Assembly: GCF_002878395.1 (NCBI RefSeq)
Contig: NC_061119.1
Coordinates: 48,789,169 to 48,853,168 of the forward strand
DNA from: Capsicum annuum
Taxonomy: Eukaryota > Streptophyta > Magnoliopsida > Solanales > Solanaceae
Length of the DNA stretch: 64,000 nt
Direction: 5' to 3'
Translations under genes and position numbers: made by a program
Part shown: positions 22,417 through 34,020 of the stretch, one piece after another
Layout: every line of letters starts with the position of its first letter
Position numbering within the stretch: position 1 is the stretch's first letter
Notes under the pieces: generated by a model
Databases searched by the model: none
Seen by the model: the letters and a program-made list of their open reading frames with translations, nothing else
What the model was told of the DNA's origin: nothing

Positions 22417-23388
22417 AGTTAGACAATAAAATTCTCGAGACCGAAAATAAATAACTGAGACAAGAAAAATACTGCAACAATCAATTTATTGATTTCAATA
22501 AGTGAGTGTTACAATCTCTATGATTCCTCTGATTCTCCTTTCCAACTATCAATTCAAGGGCTTCGAGCTTGATCTTGAACTTTAACTTGAACTTGACGGA
22601 CTTGATCTTGACTTGTGCTTGAATCCAAGGGCTTGGTAGCTTGTTCTTGAATCTTGCGGTCTTGATCTTGAACTCTAACTTGATTTGAAGACTTGATGAA
22701 CTTGATCTCGACATGTACTTGAATTCAAGGGACTTTGAGCTTGTTCTTGAATCTTGAAGTCTAGATCTTGAAGCTTGAATTTTGTTCTTGGATCTTGAAC
22801 TCTTGATCTTTAAATCATAAGCTTGTTCTTGAATTTGTAGAGAAATCTACAGCTTTGATCCAGGAGCTCTCTCTTGCTTCTTGGTAAACTTGTCCCCTTT
22901 TTTGAATTATGAGGCCCCTATTTATAGTTCTAGGAAGTAAAGAGTCATGATAAACATGAACTTTCTTTGACCAATTAGATTTAAGTGACATGACATTTCT
23001 TATGGGCTTTTAATTTACTACATCATTTTGACATGTGGCATGGTCCCATTGTCTCCTTCACTTGACTTGGCATGCCACGTCATTTGACATGTGGCACCAA
23101 ATTGGGCCTCTAGCATATGATGCCATCTTGGGCTTGCTAAAGTGGGCTCAGTCATTTCTAGCCCAAATTAATATGATGACATCTTGGTCTTGATAAAGTG
23201 GGTTAATCATTTTTAACCTAAATTAATGGACTAGCCCAATTAAAAGAATTGGACTTTAAATTAACCCACACAAGTTTGGATTTAAATAATTGATCCAATT
23301 ACATTAATCCACAATATTTATTTGGGATTAATATATTTTAAATTTAATATGATTCGAATTTTATACGGATAACATTTTATTGCTTACA
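22417..23388 (-). repeat. 5' LTR of element C
   Basis: About 972 bp, matching 8971-9914 from GTTAGACAATAAAATTC to TTGCTTACA. It carries the same CTTGATCTTGAAC-rich array (about 22558-22842), slightly longer than in the other LTR. The inner end is blurred by one extra base or a T-to-A change. Confidence 0.9.
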
Positions 23389-23731
23389 GCGCCATTATTG
23401 CACTTGACCTCTGGAAATTGGCCCTCTCCGCAACGTGCCAATATTTTAGAGGGCCACTAAAAAATGAAAATTATGAATTAACACTGCTCTGCGACGTGCC
23501 AATGGTCCAAATGATAGTGTTTTGCGACTGAAACTTAAAATAGCCATAACTTCATACCCAGTTATTGGATCTAGGCGAATCTTATATCGTTCGAAAGCTT
23601 ATTCAATTTTCTATGCCATGAAAAGTTCAAATATATAGAATTCCACACAAAACAAGCATCATTCATTATAAGAGTTAATCCTTAACATTTTTCGGGGTGA
23701 GTTTAAGCTAAGAAAATAACGAGGTATTAAA

Positions 23732-23917
23732 AATTTGAACCCTTAGCTAGAATCTAAATTGGTTTTCGCAGACTGAAACATAAATCACACGTGTTAATAA
23801 TTCAAAAAGTTTTCTTCTTTTCCTTAAAAATTAGGTGGTGACTCTGTACAAAATTTAATTCTTTTCGAGTCCAACAAGTCATGTTTTGTTTGACCTTGGC
23901 AAAAATAGGGCATGACA
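23732..23917 (+). repeat. 5' LTR of element A, last part
   Basis: Continues the LTR after solo LTR B: AATTTGAACCCTTAGCTAG aligns with 32962-32980, and GGGCATGACA ends it at 23917 as at 33147. It contains AATTAGGTGGTGACTCTGTA, matching AATTAGGTGGCAACTCTGTA in the 3' copy. Confidence 0.85.
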
Positions 23918-23920
23918 GAA

Positions 23921-23938
23921 TGGCGACTCTGCTAGGGA
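23921..23938 (+). other. Primer binding site of element A
   Basis: TGGCGACTCTGCTAGGGA starts three bases after the LTR end. TGGCGACTC fits the 3' end of a plant tRNA-Arg and resembles the PBS known from Ogre-type elements. The match to a particular tRNA is from memory and should be aligned. Confidence 0.65.
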
Positions 23939-26370
23939 TGCATGATGGTTCTAACCACGATAGACTCAATTTTTCATTCGAGGGAGGTATTTTTACATTT
24001 TTTCATATGATTAAATTCTTTAATTCCTTACTTGTTTCACACTGTACATTATGTGTATTTGGTTATAAATTCTTTACATTACTTGTAAAGGTTAGTTTTG
24101 TTGCCTTATCAATTCTTTATTTATTATTTATTTGGTACATTAAATTTGTAAATTGTGAAACTGCTACACATTATTTACTTTATGTAATCATAAATCACAA
24201 TTACATTGAGTTTTTGGTTGTGCACAATTCACACGCTGAACACGCAAGGGGTGTACTGCAATGCTTTTAATCTTTTTTAGATTCCTTATTTTCAGAATTG
24301 CTACATTTAGGTTAGTGTGTCTTTTTGCAATTATTCGGTCCTACTCTCTACCATTTAGGGAAAATTCTTAATTTAGAAATAAATCACGACATATATAAAC
24401 TCAAAAAAAAAGAGTTTGAACTATGTTTTGACCTGATTCTTGTCCTGACAAGATACGTAGGCAACCATTAGGGTTCGGTCTCTTAACTATTTTAGAATAA
24501 TTTTTCCGGTATTAAAATTAGGGCAATTTTCTAAAATAGTTCAAAAATGCTCTCCAAAATTCTTCAAGAGCGCAAATCAATAACTCCTCAAATCCAACTC
24601 TTAATTACATTAGTGCCCAGCCGGCCTACCTCTAGAAACTCACCCAATTTTGGTGCGAGAATATCTAACGTCTTCTTTGGAACAACGTAAATCATTAAAT
24701 TTATGGCATCTTGATCCTCACTTTCAAAAGCAAGGGTTCAATATTTTTTTTCAATTATAATAATCGTTCCAACTGCGGTAAAATAATGTCATAATTCCTT
24801 CAATGTTTGACTTTTTTAATCTTGTCAGCATACTGAAGTTATGTCAAGGCTCTCCCCATGCATTACATTCAGTCTTTCAATCATTTGATCAAAACAATTT
24901 TGATGCTAAAAGCAGTTCTTTCTTGATCATCTTTCACATTATTTTTATGAATGACCATTAATTTTTTTTACAATCATACATTGTACATACAAAATTGCAA
25001 ATTTATCTGAACTATACATACCTGATTCTTGTTTACACAAGGTACGTAGGCAACCCTCATTTGGGTTTGGTCCCATTCTTTTCAAAAATAAAATAAAATT
25101 TTGACTTGGTTGATACCAATACAGTTAGGAGTGTGCATGAGAAAGAACAAATTAGTATGATGTAAATGACCGATTTCATGATAAACTATATATTCTTTTG
25201 GTACCTTTTATCACACCTTATTAACACTTGAAAAAATTCGCTTGCATACATCTATGACAAGAACAAAGCCACCCTCATATTTTCATATGCATGTGTGATA
25301 AGCTTTAGTTTATAATTCATTACATTGCATTGTTGATCTAGAACTTGGCTTAAATGTTTGTTGAGGTGAAATTCTGAGTTATACTTGGGTTAGGAAATAA
25401 TCGTAGGTCTTCTTTGACCCGATTGTACCTTTCACAGCCCATCAAATGAAATTAATCCTTAGTATTTCCTTTTTTGAGCCTAAAACATTTCTTTGGACAA
25501 CTGTATTTAAACCTATACCTTTTTTAGTGCTTACATGCACTATCTCTCTCTTGGCCCTACCTTCTTGAGCGCACTAAATACATACAAATTATAGACAGAG
25601 AATCAAGATTAAAAACGCAAAATGCAAAGGATATATTGTCCTAGATGGACAAAAATGAAAAAAACAACTTCAAAAGGAGCAAAATTCCCCAAAAAAAGAG
25701 AATAGAATAAAAAAAGAACAAAAAAATATATAGTTTCTTGAAAGAAGAGGGAAAACTCCAACACAAGATTCAAAAGAAGTTGAGGCAAGTACAAAACAAG
25801 GGACAACGTAGCACAACTAAGAATATCACACATCAAAGCGCAACAAATGTCGAAAACACAAATGCAGTGCTCATTGAGGAATTAGTCACCTTCACCCCAA
25901 GTATCATCTTACCCGTTCCCCAAGACTATATTACAAGCCAATGACAAGTTTTACAGGATCCTATTCCAAGTGTCCTCACATTAGTGGATACTCACATGAA
26001 GGTCAAGCCTATGGTATCACGATTGCATGCATTGAATTTTTTTCTTCCTGAGTGTTAGTGTTTATCTCCAGACATCTCTAAATTTAAAAAAAATACTCAA
26101 ATATGTGTGAAAACAAGAAATTCTTTCTTGAGAGGGCACTTCAAACATGGGATAGGTGTAGTTTGAAATCTTTGTTTGAAGCAAGAACAACAAACCTTGT
26201 CAATACTTAGGCATGTCTGAGGTACCACTTGAAACTATAGGAGTTACCCTGAAGTCGATCTCGGTTAGTTGGAAATGAAATGAAAAATTCTAATACACAC
26301 TACTAATTATTGGTATCAATCTAAGTCAAGACATAACAATGCATTCTTCATCTTTCAGCACTTTTACCAA
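23939..26370. other. Non-coding interior of element A, left part
   Basis: No gag, protease, RT or integrase motif could be read in any frame; scattered short open frames are unsupported. Two copies of a ~55-bp motif, CCTGATTCTTGT ... ACGTAGGCAACC ... GGTTTGGTC, lie at about 24431-24482 and 25021-25074, and a third lies at about 29331-29378 near the PPT. A Lys/Gln-rich frame at 25738-25944 could be a scrap of gag-like coding sequence, but nothing confirms it. Confidence 0.6.
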
Positions 26371-26374
26371 GAAA

Positions 26375-26660
26375 ATACATTTTGTTTCTCTTCTTTCTTT
26401 TTTCAAGAAGCCCACTTTTACATATGGGCATTTTTTTACCTTTCATTCAAGACACCTATTTTCACATACAAACATTTCTTTACTTTTCTTTCCAGACACC
26501 CATTTTCACATACATACATTTCTTTACTTTTAATACAAGGCACCCACTTTAATTTCAGATGCATGCATTTTTTTTTTATTTAAGGCTTTTAATTTTCAAA
26601 TATGGATGTTTTGCCTTTTTCTTTCACACACATACCTTTAAATACCAACATTTTATTTTT
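26375..26660 (+). repeat. ~45-bp degenerate tandem repeat in element A
   Basis: About six units with the pattern CAAG(A/G)CACCCA(C/T)TTTCACATA-CATACATTTCTTTACTTTT, T-rich and diverging towards the right. It directly precedes a short stretch with CCTCACTAGTTGAGAGG-like elements (26700-26815) that leads into the hairpin array. Confidence 0.7.
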
Positions 26661-26819
26661 TAGTTATGCGCTCATCTTTGAGTATTTTATATTTTTTATA
26701 GTCTCACCAGTCGAGAGGCTATTACATTTTTTTTCCAAGTCGAGAATTTTTTTTACACATCCATAACCTCACTAGTTGAGAGGGCTATTAGATTTCAATC
26801 ACCTCACTAGTTGATGGCC

Positions 26820-28910
26820 TCAGTCTTCGTAAACAATCGGAGACGGCAATCAACATAGTCTTTATAGACGATCAAAGACAACATTCATAACATAGTCTCT
26901 GTAAACAATTAGAGACATGATTTTATCATCAAGTCTCCGTAGAAAAACGGAGATATCATACATAGTCTTCGTATAAAATCGAAGACAACATTCATGACAT
27001 AGTCTTCGTAGACAATCAGGGACTTCATTCATTACATAGTCTCTGTAGACAAGCAGAGACGTCATTTTATCATAACTCTCCATAGACAATTGGAGATATC
27101 AACATAGTCTTCATAGAAAATCGAAGACAACAGTTATAACATAGTCTCTGCAGACAATCAGAGACGTCATTTTATCATCAAGTGTTCGTAGACAATCGAA
27201 GATATCGTACATAGTTTTCATATACAATCAAAGACAACATTCATGAAATAGTTTTCGTAGAGAATCAGGGACATCATTCATTACATAGTCTCTGTAGACA
27301 AGCAGAGACGTTGTTTTATCATCACTCTCCATAGACAATTGGAGCTATCAACATAGGTTTTATAGCCAATCGAAGACAACAATCATTACATAGTTTCTGT
27401 AGACAATCAGAGATGTCATTTTATCATCAAGTTCCCATAGACAATTGGAGATATCGTACATAGTTTTCGTGTATAATCGAAGACAACATTCATGACATAG
27501 TCTTCATAGACAATTGAAGACATCATTCATTACATAGTTTCTGTAGACAATCAGAGACATCATTTTATCATCACTCTCCATAGATAATTGGAGGTATCAA
27601 CAAAGTCTTCGTAGACAATCAAAGACATCATCATTCAACATCCGTCTCCATAGATAATTGGAGATTTCATCAAGTTTTTGTAGACAATCGAAGACATCAT
27701 TCATCATATTAGCCTCTATAAACAATTAGAGGTGTCATTCATTGTCTTCATAAATAATCAAAGATGTCACATCATTCTCCGTAGACGATAGGATACTATA
27801 ATCCACACCAACCTCCATAGACAATTGACGGTGTCATGTATCTGTCTTTGTAAACAATCAAAGATGTCACATCAGTCTCCATAGAAAATCAGAGACAACA
27901 ATCAATATCAACCTCTATAGACAATTGGAGGTATCATGCATCAAGTCTTCGTAAAAAATCGAAGACGTTATCATTCATCACATTAGTCTCTATAGACAAT
28001 CAGAGACAACCATCAACATCAGTCTCTATATATAACTGAAGAGTCATTCGTCAGTCTTCATAGACAATTGGAGACGATAATCAACATCAGTCTTCATAAA
28101 CAATCGAAGAGATCATCATTCATCATATTAGTCTCCATAGACAATCAGAGACGACAATTAACATCAGTCTCTATAGACAATCAGAGTTTTCATTCACATA
28201 TGTTTTCGTAGACAATCGGAGACAACAATCAGCATCAGCCTCCATAAATAATTGGAAGTTTCATGCATAGAGTCTTCATAAATAATCGAAGACTTAATTA
28301 TTCATCACACACTCTTCATAGACAATCGGAGATGACAATCAACATCAGTCTCCATAAATAATTACAGATGTCATCCATCAATCTTCATAGATAATTGAAG
28401 ATGACATTCAACATCAGTCTTCATAGATAATTGGAGATATCATAAACAGTCTTCATAGATAATCGATAACACCATTCATCAACACCAGTCTTCACAAATA
28501 ATCGAAGATGATAATCAATATCTGTCTTCTTGGAAAATTAGAGATATCATCAAGTCTTTGTATACAATCAAAGACGTCATCATTCAATATTTGTTTTCGT
28601 AGACAATCGGAGACGACAATCAACATTGGTCTTCATATACAATTAGAGATGTCATTAAGTGTCCATAGATAATCGGATACATCTTTTATTCATCACATAG
28701 TACACAGACAATCGGAGACATCTTTCATTTTTAAGTCTCCGTAGACAATCAGAGACATCCTTAATTTTTAAGCCCCCGTAGAAAATTGGAGACGTCTTTC
28801 ATTTTTAAGTCTTTATAGACAATTAGAGACGTCTTTTATTTTTAAGTTCCCGTAGATAATTGGAGACATCTTTCATTCATAGTCCCTGTGGACAATCGGA
28901 GATGTCATAC
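26820..28910. repeat. Array of ~50 short imperfect palindromes with covarying arms
   Basis: Units of about 33-40 bp consist of a hairpin (left arm GTCTCCG-like, loop TAGACAAT, right arm CGGAGAC-like) and a spacer such as AACATTCATGACATA. Arms change together: CTTCG/CGAAG at 26965-26986, CTCTG/CAGAG at 27039-27060, CTCCA/TGGAG at 27077-27096, CTTCA/TGAAG at 27500-27521, CCTCTA/TAGAGG at 27713-27732 and CTTTG/CAAAG at 27845-27864. The loop stays nearly constant. Hypervariable tandem arrays in the 3' untranslated region are known for Ogre-type elements, and this one lies at the matching place between the interior and the PPT. It is not a CRISPR array, as the spacers are repeats too. Confidence 0.9.
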
Positions 28911-29480
28911 ATCTTTTCAGTTAAATTACAGTCCATAATAACAAGGCATTTTTTTCCTTTCTTAGAAGACAGTAACAGCCATGAATCATACACTAGGGTA
29001 AATTTTGAGAGCTGCCAAAAAAATTTATTCTATTTTCTCATTTCAAACTACATTGACCTAATTCTCGTGACACTCAAGATATATAGAAAGCTCTATGCAA
29101 AGTTTGGTCATCACAATTCCATAGTCATTCATTCTCCCCAGTAAGTACATATCTTGCACTTCTAGCATCTCACAGCTCGATACTGGGGCAATTTTAAAAG
29201 AAACATCCAGAATAGATGAACAGTTCTGTTCCCAAATAGTCCATATTTCATTAATTATTTCACATGGTGTTTCACCATTAATAACAGAACAAGAGGCAAT
29301 TTGCCTAATCTTTTGAACTACACCCGATCTGATTCTCACACAACTCGAGGTATGTAGGCAACTCTAAATTGAAGTTCGGTCAAATTTTCTTCAAAAAATA
29401 AAAAATATATCATTATTGTCGAGAAAATTGGATACACTTCGACGTTCTCATTCGAACACTTCTACATCGTCCTCAAATGA
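28911..29480. other. Interior of element A between the hairpin array and the PPT
   Basis: Non-coding. It contains the third copy of the CTGATTCTCAC ... GTAGGCAACTC ... GTTCGGTC motif (about 29331-29378) shortly before the 3' LTR. Open frames on both strands (28860-29339) are short, unsupported and mutually exclusive. Confidence 0.5.
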
Positions 29481-29490
29481 AAAAGGGCAA
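29478..29490 (+). other. Polypurine tract of element A
   Basis: TGAAAAAGGGCAA directly abuts the 3' LTR start TGGTTGACACC. It is purine-rich with one T and one C, as expected of a somewhat decayed PPT. No similar run precedes the 5' LTR. Confidence 0.6.
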
Positions 29491-32400
29491 TGGTTGACAC
29501 CCAATTTTTGCTCTCCGTGCCTAAATTTAACGTCTTCAGGCTTCCTGATCGTTGAAGGGCACAAAATATAATTTTTACATATTTTTATAATTATTTGACA
29601 AATTATTAATAATCATCCTTACTTTAGAATTTTAATCAATTTGTTCTCACATTTTTACCTACCATAATTTATTAATAATTTTTTTATTTTAGGATTCTAT
29701 TAGTACATTATTGTTTTTAACATTTTACAATCATCCACACACATGCATGACACATTTTTTTTACAGTATTTTCTTATTAATTATATTTTAATAATTTCAA
29801 TATTCTTTACATTTTTTTGTAATTACATATAAATTCAATACCTACATTTTTGTACATTTATTACAATCTGTAAAAGCTGAATCAGATCAGTTATTTTAAT
29901 ACACATAATAACAAATTAATTAAGTCAAGGTCTCGTCATATTTATGAAACTTGACATTTTCTCACATACTATCCATAATATAAGGGATGTGTTCGGAAAA
30001 AGTTAGATTTCATATTTTATTTTATTATTATTATTTTTTCTTTTTTTAAATGTCCAACATACATTCACACAATAAATGCACAAAATACACACCTACACGA
30101 CATTACATCATATTTTTATAATATTTTTAAATTAATTATATTTTTATTATTATTTTTAACACTCTTTACATTTTTTCATAATTACAAATTAATTTTTACA
30201 TTTTACAGTCCGCAAACATTGAGTCGGAACAATCATTTTTGTATAGTATAATAATTTAACGTTTTGTCACATTTGACAAGGATCGCACAATAATGTCTTG
30301 TCACATCCGACAAGTTATCGATAATTATCATTATTTTAGATTTTTTTATAAATTTATTGTCATATTTTAATTTTACATAATTATTAATTTTGTAAATTAT
30401 AGAATTTTTATCAGTTTATTATCATTTTAATATTTTTGCACAATTATTTTCATACGTACACAGCACAACATTGTATATTTTTTATTGCACAGTATAAATT
30501 TAATTATTTATAGAATAATATATTTTTTCAAGATAGTTATATTTTTTATTTGTTGTTTATATTTTTCTGTAATTATACATCATCATACATTATTTTGTGT
30601 GTTATTTATACGACCTGCAAATGTGAGTTGATTTAATTATTTTAATACACAGTGCATAAGTCAATCAAATTAAAATCATGTCAACTTTTTAAAGATGACA
30701 ATTTTTTCTTTGGTTAATAGTAACATACTATTGATTAATAGTAGTATACTATTTAATGGTTAAAAAGATAATTCTTTCTCTTTTTTTTTTTTATTAAAAT
30801 ATGAGTTTTTGTTTATTATAAAGGGGAGGGGGTTACCATTTTTTGAAAACACAAAACAACACCACACACTATACACACACAAACACACGCATGATCTATA
30901 TCCCATCAGATATTTTTTACTCTCTCTCTCCCCTCTCACGCCTTTAACCTCCTAAATTTTCACTGCCAGCCGAAGCTGAAGTTGGCCACCGAACGGACGA
31001 CAGCCAACGACGACACAACCTTACCCATCTTCCTTCCTGTCTCCTCTCCAGCCGGCAAACCACCACCTATAACAACTCTAGCGAGCTGCTTTTCGGCAGC
31101 CACCAAACGCAGCCACGAGTTGCCTACTTTTCCCTATTTTGCATTTTTTTTCAATTTTGTTATAGATCTGGCCGGCTTAAGCTTCTCCGGCGTTGCTCCA
31201 GCAAAGGTCGTTGAAGCGATGCCATTGTTTTCTTGATTATCTCCGATTATATCATTTATTTGATTTGTTATGTCTATTTGCTAATTTGTCCAAAATTATG
31301 CTCTCCGGCCAAGCTACCTTTTTTTTACATGTTTCCGACATCTTTTCGATGATCTAGTTACTTATAGTTATCTCCATTGTTGATGCTGAAAATCATTGCT
31401 AATTGTTGTGAGTGATTTGATTATTTTGGGGTTAAGTTTTCACTTAAAAAACATATTAAGGAGATGGTTTTGTTTTGCTGCTATTTGGCTGATTTTTGCC
31501 ACTGCCCTAGGATTACTTTTGGACTGTTTTTGATGATGTCTGCTCCATTACTGGTTTGGGTGTATTATTTATTACTTGAATAAAATATTAAGCATAAATT
31601 CGGCCAATTAAATTATCTCACCGTTGGATATTTGAGGCCACCCCGCAACAAAAGATGGATTTTATTTTTCTCGAATGTGTTAGTACTCGGTCAATGAAAT
31701 TATCTCTCTATCAGATATTTGAGGCCATCCCATTAAAAAACAAACTTTATTTTATCAAAATTATTATTTTATATATCAAAATTATTATTTTAAATTAAAG
31801 GCCTACAATTGGCCAATGATATTATTCTTTTGTCGGATATTTGAGGTCACTCCATTACAAAAGACGGACTTTATTTTATTAAAGTTATTATTTTATAGTA
31901 GGAACGAATACTTGGCTGATGAAGAAACTATCCATCGATTTTTGAGGCCTTCACAAATAAAAAGACGGATTTTACGTATACAAATACGTAATAAAAATAA
32001 ATATTTTTGGGCGATGATGAAATCTTTATAATATTCTAAAAACTTTATCTGAGTCCACTTTTTAGCAAAAAATTATATTTTAAAATATGTATATACACAT
32101 ATACTTTTAATTTATTTTGATTATTATTTATTTGTTGTTAGCAATGCAGGTCATTGGGAACACTTATTGGGAATAACTTTCAATGAAGACTTTAAATTGC
32201 GAGTTTATATTTGTATATTCTTACACTTGTACAAATGATAATCATAGTGAAATTTTTTTTTGTGGTGTTGGGCAGGATATTTTTTATTTACGCAATCTTC
32301 TCCACGTGTTTAGGAAAATTTAGGCCATTAATATTTATATAAAAATATTAGATTTACTTAGATTATTTAATTGAATAATTTATATTTTTTACACTAAAAA

Positions 32401-33147
32401 ATATTACGTAGTCTTTTGTTCAGAACAAGTTTTTTCTTTATTCAATTTTATCTTTTCTTTACATACATAGACTAATGTACTTTTGTTTATATCTTTTATG
32501 ACAAAACATATATATTATTTCGATATAATTACATAAAAGAAATAGGTTAACCCAGTAATTCATATATTATGTTATTTTTTCTTCTCAAATAATTTTTACT
32601 TTTCTCCATAATTTTAATCAGATAAAAAAATATTACTGGTAAATATTTTTCTTATCATGGCACATCGAAATATATTTTTTTTCATGCATCATAAAATACT
32701 TTTCCTTTCCACATGTATTTATACATTTTTATACATGTCTTTTACATATTTTTATATAACAATATGTTTTATTAATATGTTTAATAACATATACCTTTAC
32801 ATAGTTTTAAACATTTATATTTTTAGAAGAATTATTTTATACTTAATACACACACTTGTTACATTATTTTAAATATACCTTCTCCCTCTTTGATAAAGTT
32901 AGTCTAGCCGGGTACCGTAGTTGTGGATCCCGAAGGGTGCCTAACCCCTTTCCTTCGGAATAATTTGAATCCTTACCTAGAATCTTCACTGGTTTTCGTA
33001 GACTAAAACATAAATCACACGTATTAATAGTTAAAAAGGTTTCATTATTTGTTTTAAAAATTAGGTGGCAACTCTGTACAAAATTAATTCTTTTTGAGTC
33101 CATAATGTCATGTTCGTTTTGACCTTAGGTAAAAATCGGGCATGACA
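29491..33147 (+). repeat. 3' LTR of element A
   Basis: 3657 bp and uninterrupted, so it serves as the empty-site reference for the MITE, the LINE and solo LTR B in the other LTR. It runs from TGGTTGACACC to GGGCATGACA and contains the GC-richer leader-like block (30915-31205) and the ~100-bp array (31600-31990). Small open frames in it (30982-31236, 31816-32031, 32657-32872) are not conserved in the 5' copy. Confidence 0.88.
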
Positions 33148-33659
33148 GTAGCCTAGAGGCGGAGTACTCACCCTTGGATCAAAATTCTCTATCAAACGCT
33201 AGAGGTGAGGTCATGTCTGAGCCTCTGGAATACTTTTTGGACTCAACAATAGAAGAGTACAGGGTTGTATCAGTACAAACCTCTATGTACTGGTAGGTAT
33301 TATAGGTCAACTCAATTTATTAGCATGTACACAACATAAATCAAATAACAAGTAGACAAACATCATTACATAACAAATATTCAATAAATCAATAATACAA
33401 TAATAACAGGTCAAATAATTCATACAAACAAGACACATAACCATCAAGAGTATCAACCATACTGTAAACATCCACAGAATCAACAACAATACCATATATA
33501 ACAACCACATCCTTCTAAACCTCGCAATTAGAACACCATTGGTTCGTTATATGCTTAATAACCCATACAACCTCTCAAATTCAACAAAAATAGGTACACA
33601 CATGCTATGTGAGTTATTTTTCCCAACTAGTCATGACCTGTAGGAACAATCTATATTCA

Positions 33660-34020
33660 TGTACCGTATCGGCGTGGTACCCGATCCTTAATAACAAGTA
33701 ATATCAATATCATATTAGTACCGGCGTAGTACCAAATCCTCCATAAACAAGTAAGATCAATATCATAATTGTACTGGTGTGGTACCCAATCTCCATAAAT
33801 AAGTAATACCAATATAAAAATCCGTATCGGCCTGGTACCCTATCCTCCATAAACAAGTAATATGAATATCATATTCATACCAGCGTGGTACCCGATCCTC
33901 TATAAACAATTAATATCAATATACATATCCGTACTGGCATGACAGCCGATCCTCCATAAATAATAATATCAATATGCACATCCGTACAGGCATGGTACCC
34001 GATCCTCCATAATCATATTA
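33660..34020 (-). repeat. ~54-bp minisatellite inside solo LTR G
   Basis: Seven units with GTACCGGCGTGGTACCCGATCC followed by (T)CCATAAACAAGTAATATCAATATCA in varying form. The GGTACC core is palindromic. A shorter relative (ATGGTACTCGACC) is in the LTR of relic F at about 41020-41070, which supports the shared family. Confidence 0.85.

Larger units (their letters stand above)
8971..23388 (-). mobile_element. Element C: Tat-lineage Ty3/gypsy retrotransposon with antisense ORF
   Basis: A 14.4-kb element on the minus strand with LTRs at 22417-23388 (5') and 8971-9914 (3'). Reading 5' to 3' on the minus strand the order is PBS, gag, protease, RT, RNase H, second RNase H, integrase, antisense ORF and PPT. 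The RT word YVDDLVV, the second RNase H-like domain and the extra ORF beyond integrase fit the non-chromoviral Tat lineage. Flanks GTGCC (8966-8970) and GCGCC (23389-23393) are a target duplication with one C/T change at a CpG. All coding parts are broken, so the element is dead, although all parts can still be recognised. It has an internal rearrangement around 14.6-15.8 kb. Confidence 0.9.
6938..23731 (+). mobile_element. Solo LTR B, split by element C
   Basis: The LTR is made of 6938-8970 plus 23389-23731, about 2.37 kb. It starts TGTAACGCTCC and ends GAGGTATTAAA, the latter a decayed form of the ..GGTATTACA that closes the chromovirus LTRs of D. AATTT lies on both sides (6933-6937 and 23732-23736), and the 3' LTR of A has a single AATTT at the matching position (about 32962), giving an empty site. 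No internal region belongs to it, so it is a solo LTR. The family is probably a Ty3/gypsy chromovirus, judged from the ends only. Confidence 0.8.
2691..33147 (+). mobile_element. Element A: long-LTR, non-coding Ogre/Tat-like retrotransposon (LARD-like)
   Basis: Two direct copies of one ~3.66-kb LTR, starting TGTTGATACC (2691) and TGGTTGACACC (29491) and ending GGGCATGACA (23917 and 33147), bracket a 5.6-kb interior. A primer-binding-site-like TGGCGACTCTGCTAGGGA follows the 5' LTR and a purine run precedes the 3' LTR. The interior has no gag or pol but holds tandem arrays. Very long LTRs, an Arg-tRNA-like PBS and repeat-rich untranslated regions are known of Ogre/Tat elements, so A is probably a non-autonomous derivative. 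Flanking pentamers are GCAAC and GTAGC, which differ by two transitions, so the target duplication is only probable. It inserted into solo LTR G and was then hit by B, C, a MITE and a LINE. Confidence 0.75.

Noticed and set aside
25738..25944. Lys/Gln-rich 68-residue open frame as a gene of element A
   Set aside because: No recognisable motif, flanked by stops, and no matching frame elsewhere in the interior; kept only as a possible scrap of coding sequence.
26820..28910. CRISPR-like regular repeat/spacer array
   Set aside because: Both the palindromes and the spacers are repeats of each other, unit length varies, there are no cas genes, and the DNA is a plant retroelement.
30982..31236. 84-residue open frame in the leader-like block of the 3' LTR
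   Set aside because: The homologous region of the 5' LTR (about 4930-5180) does not keep the frame, so protein coding is not supported.
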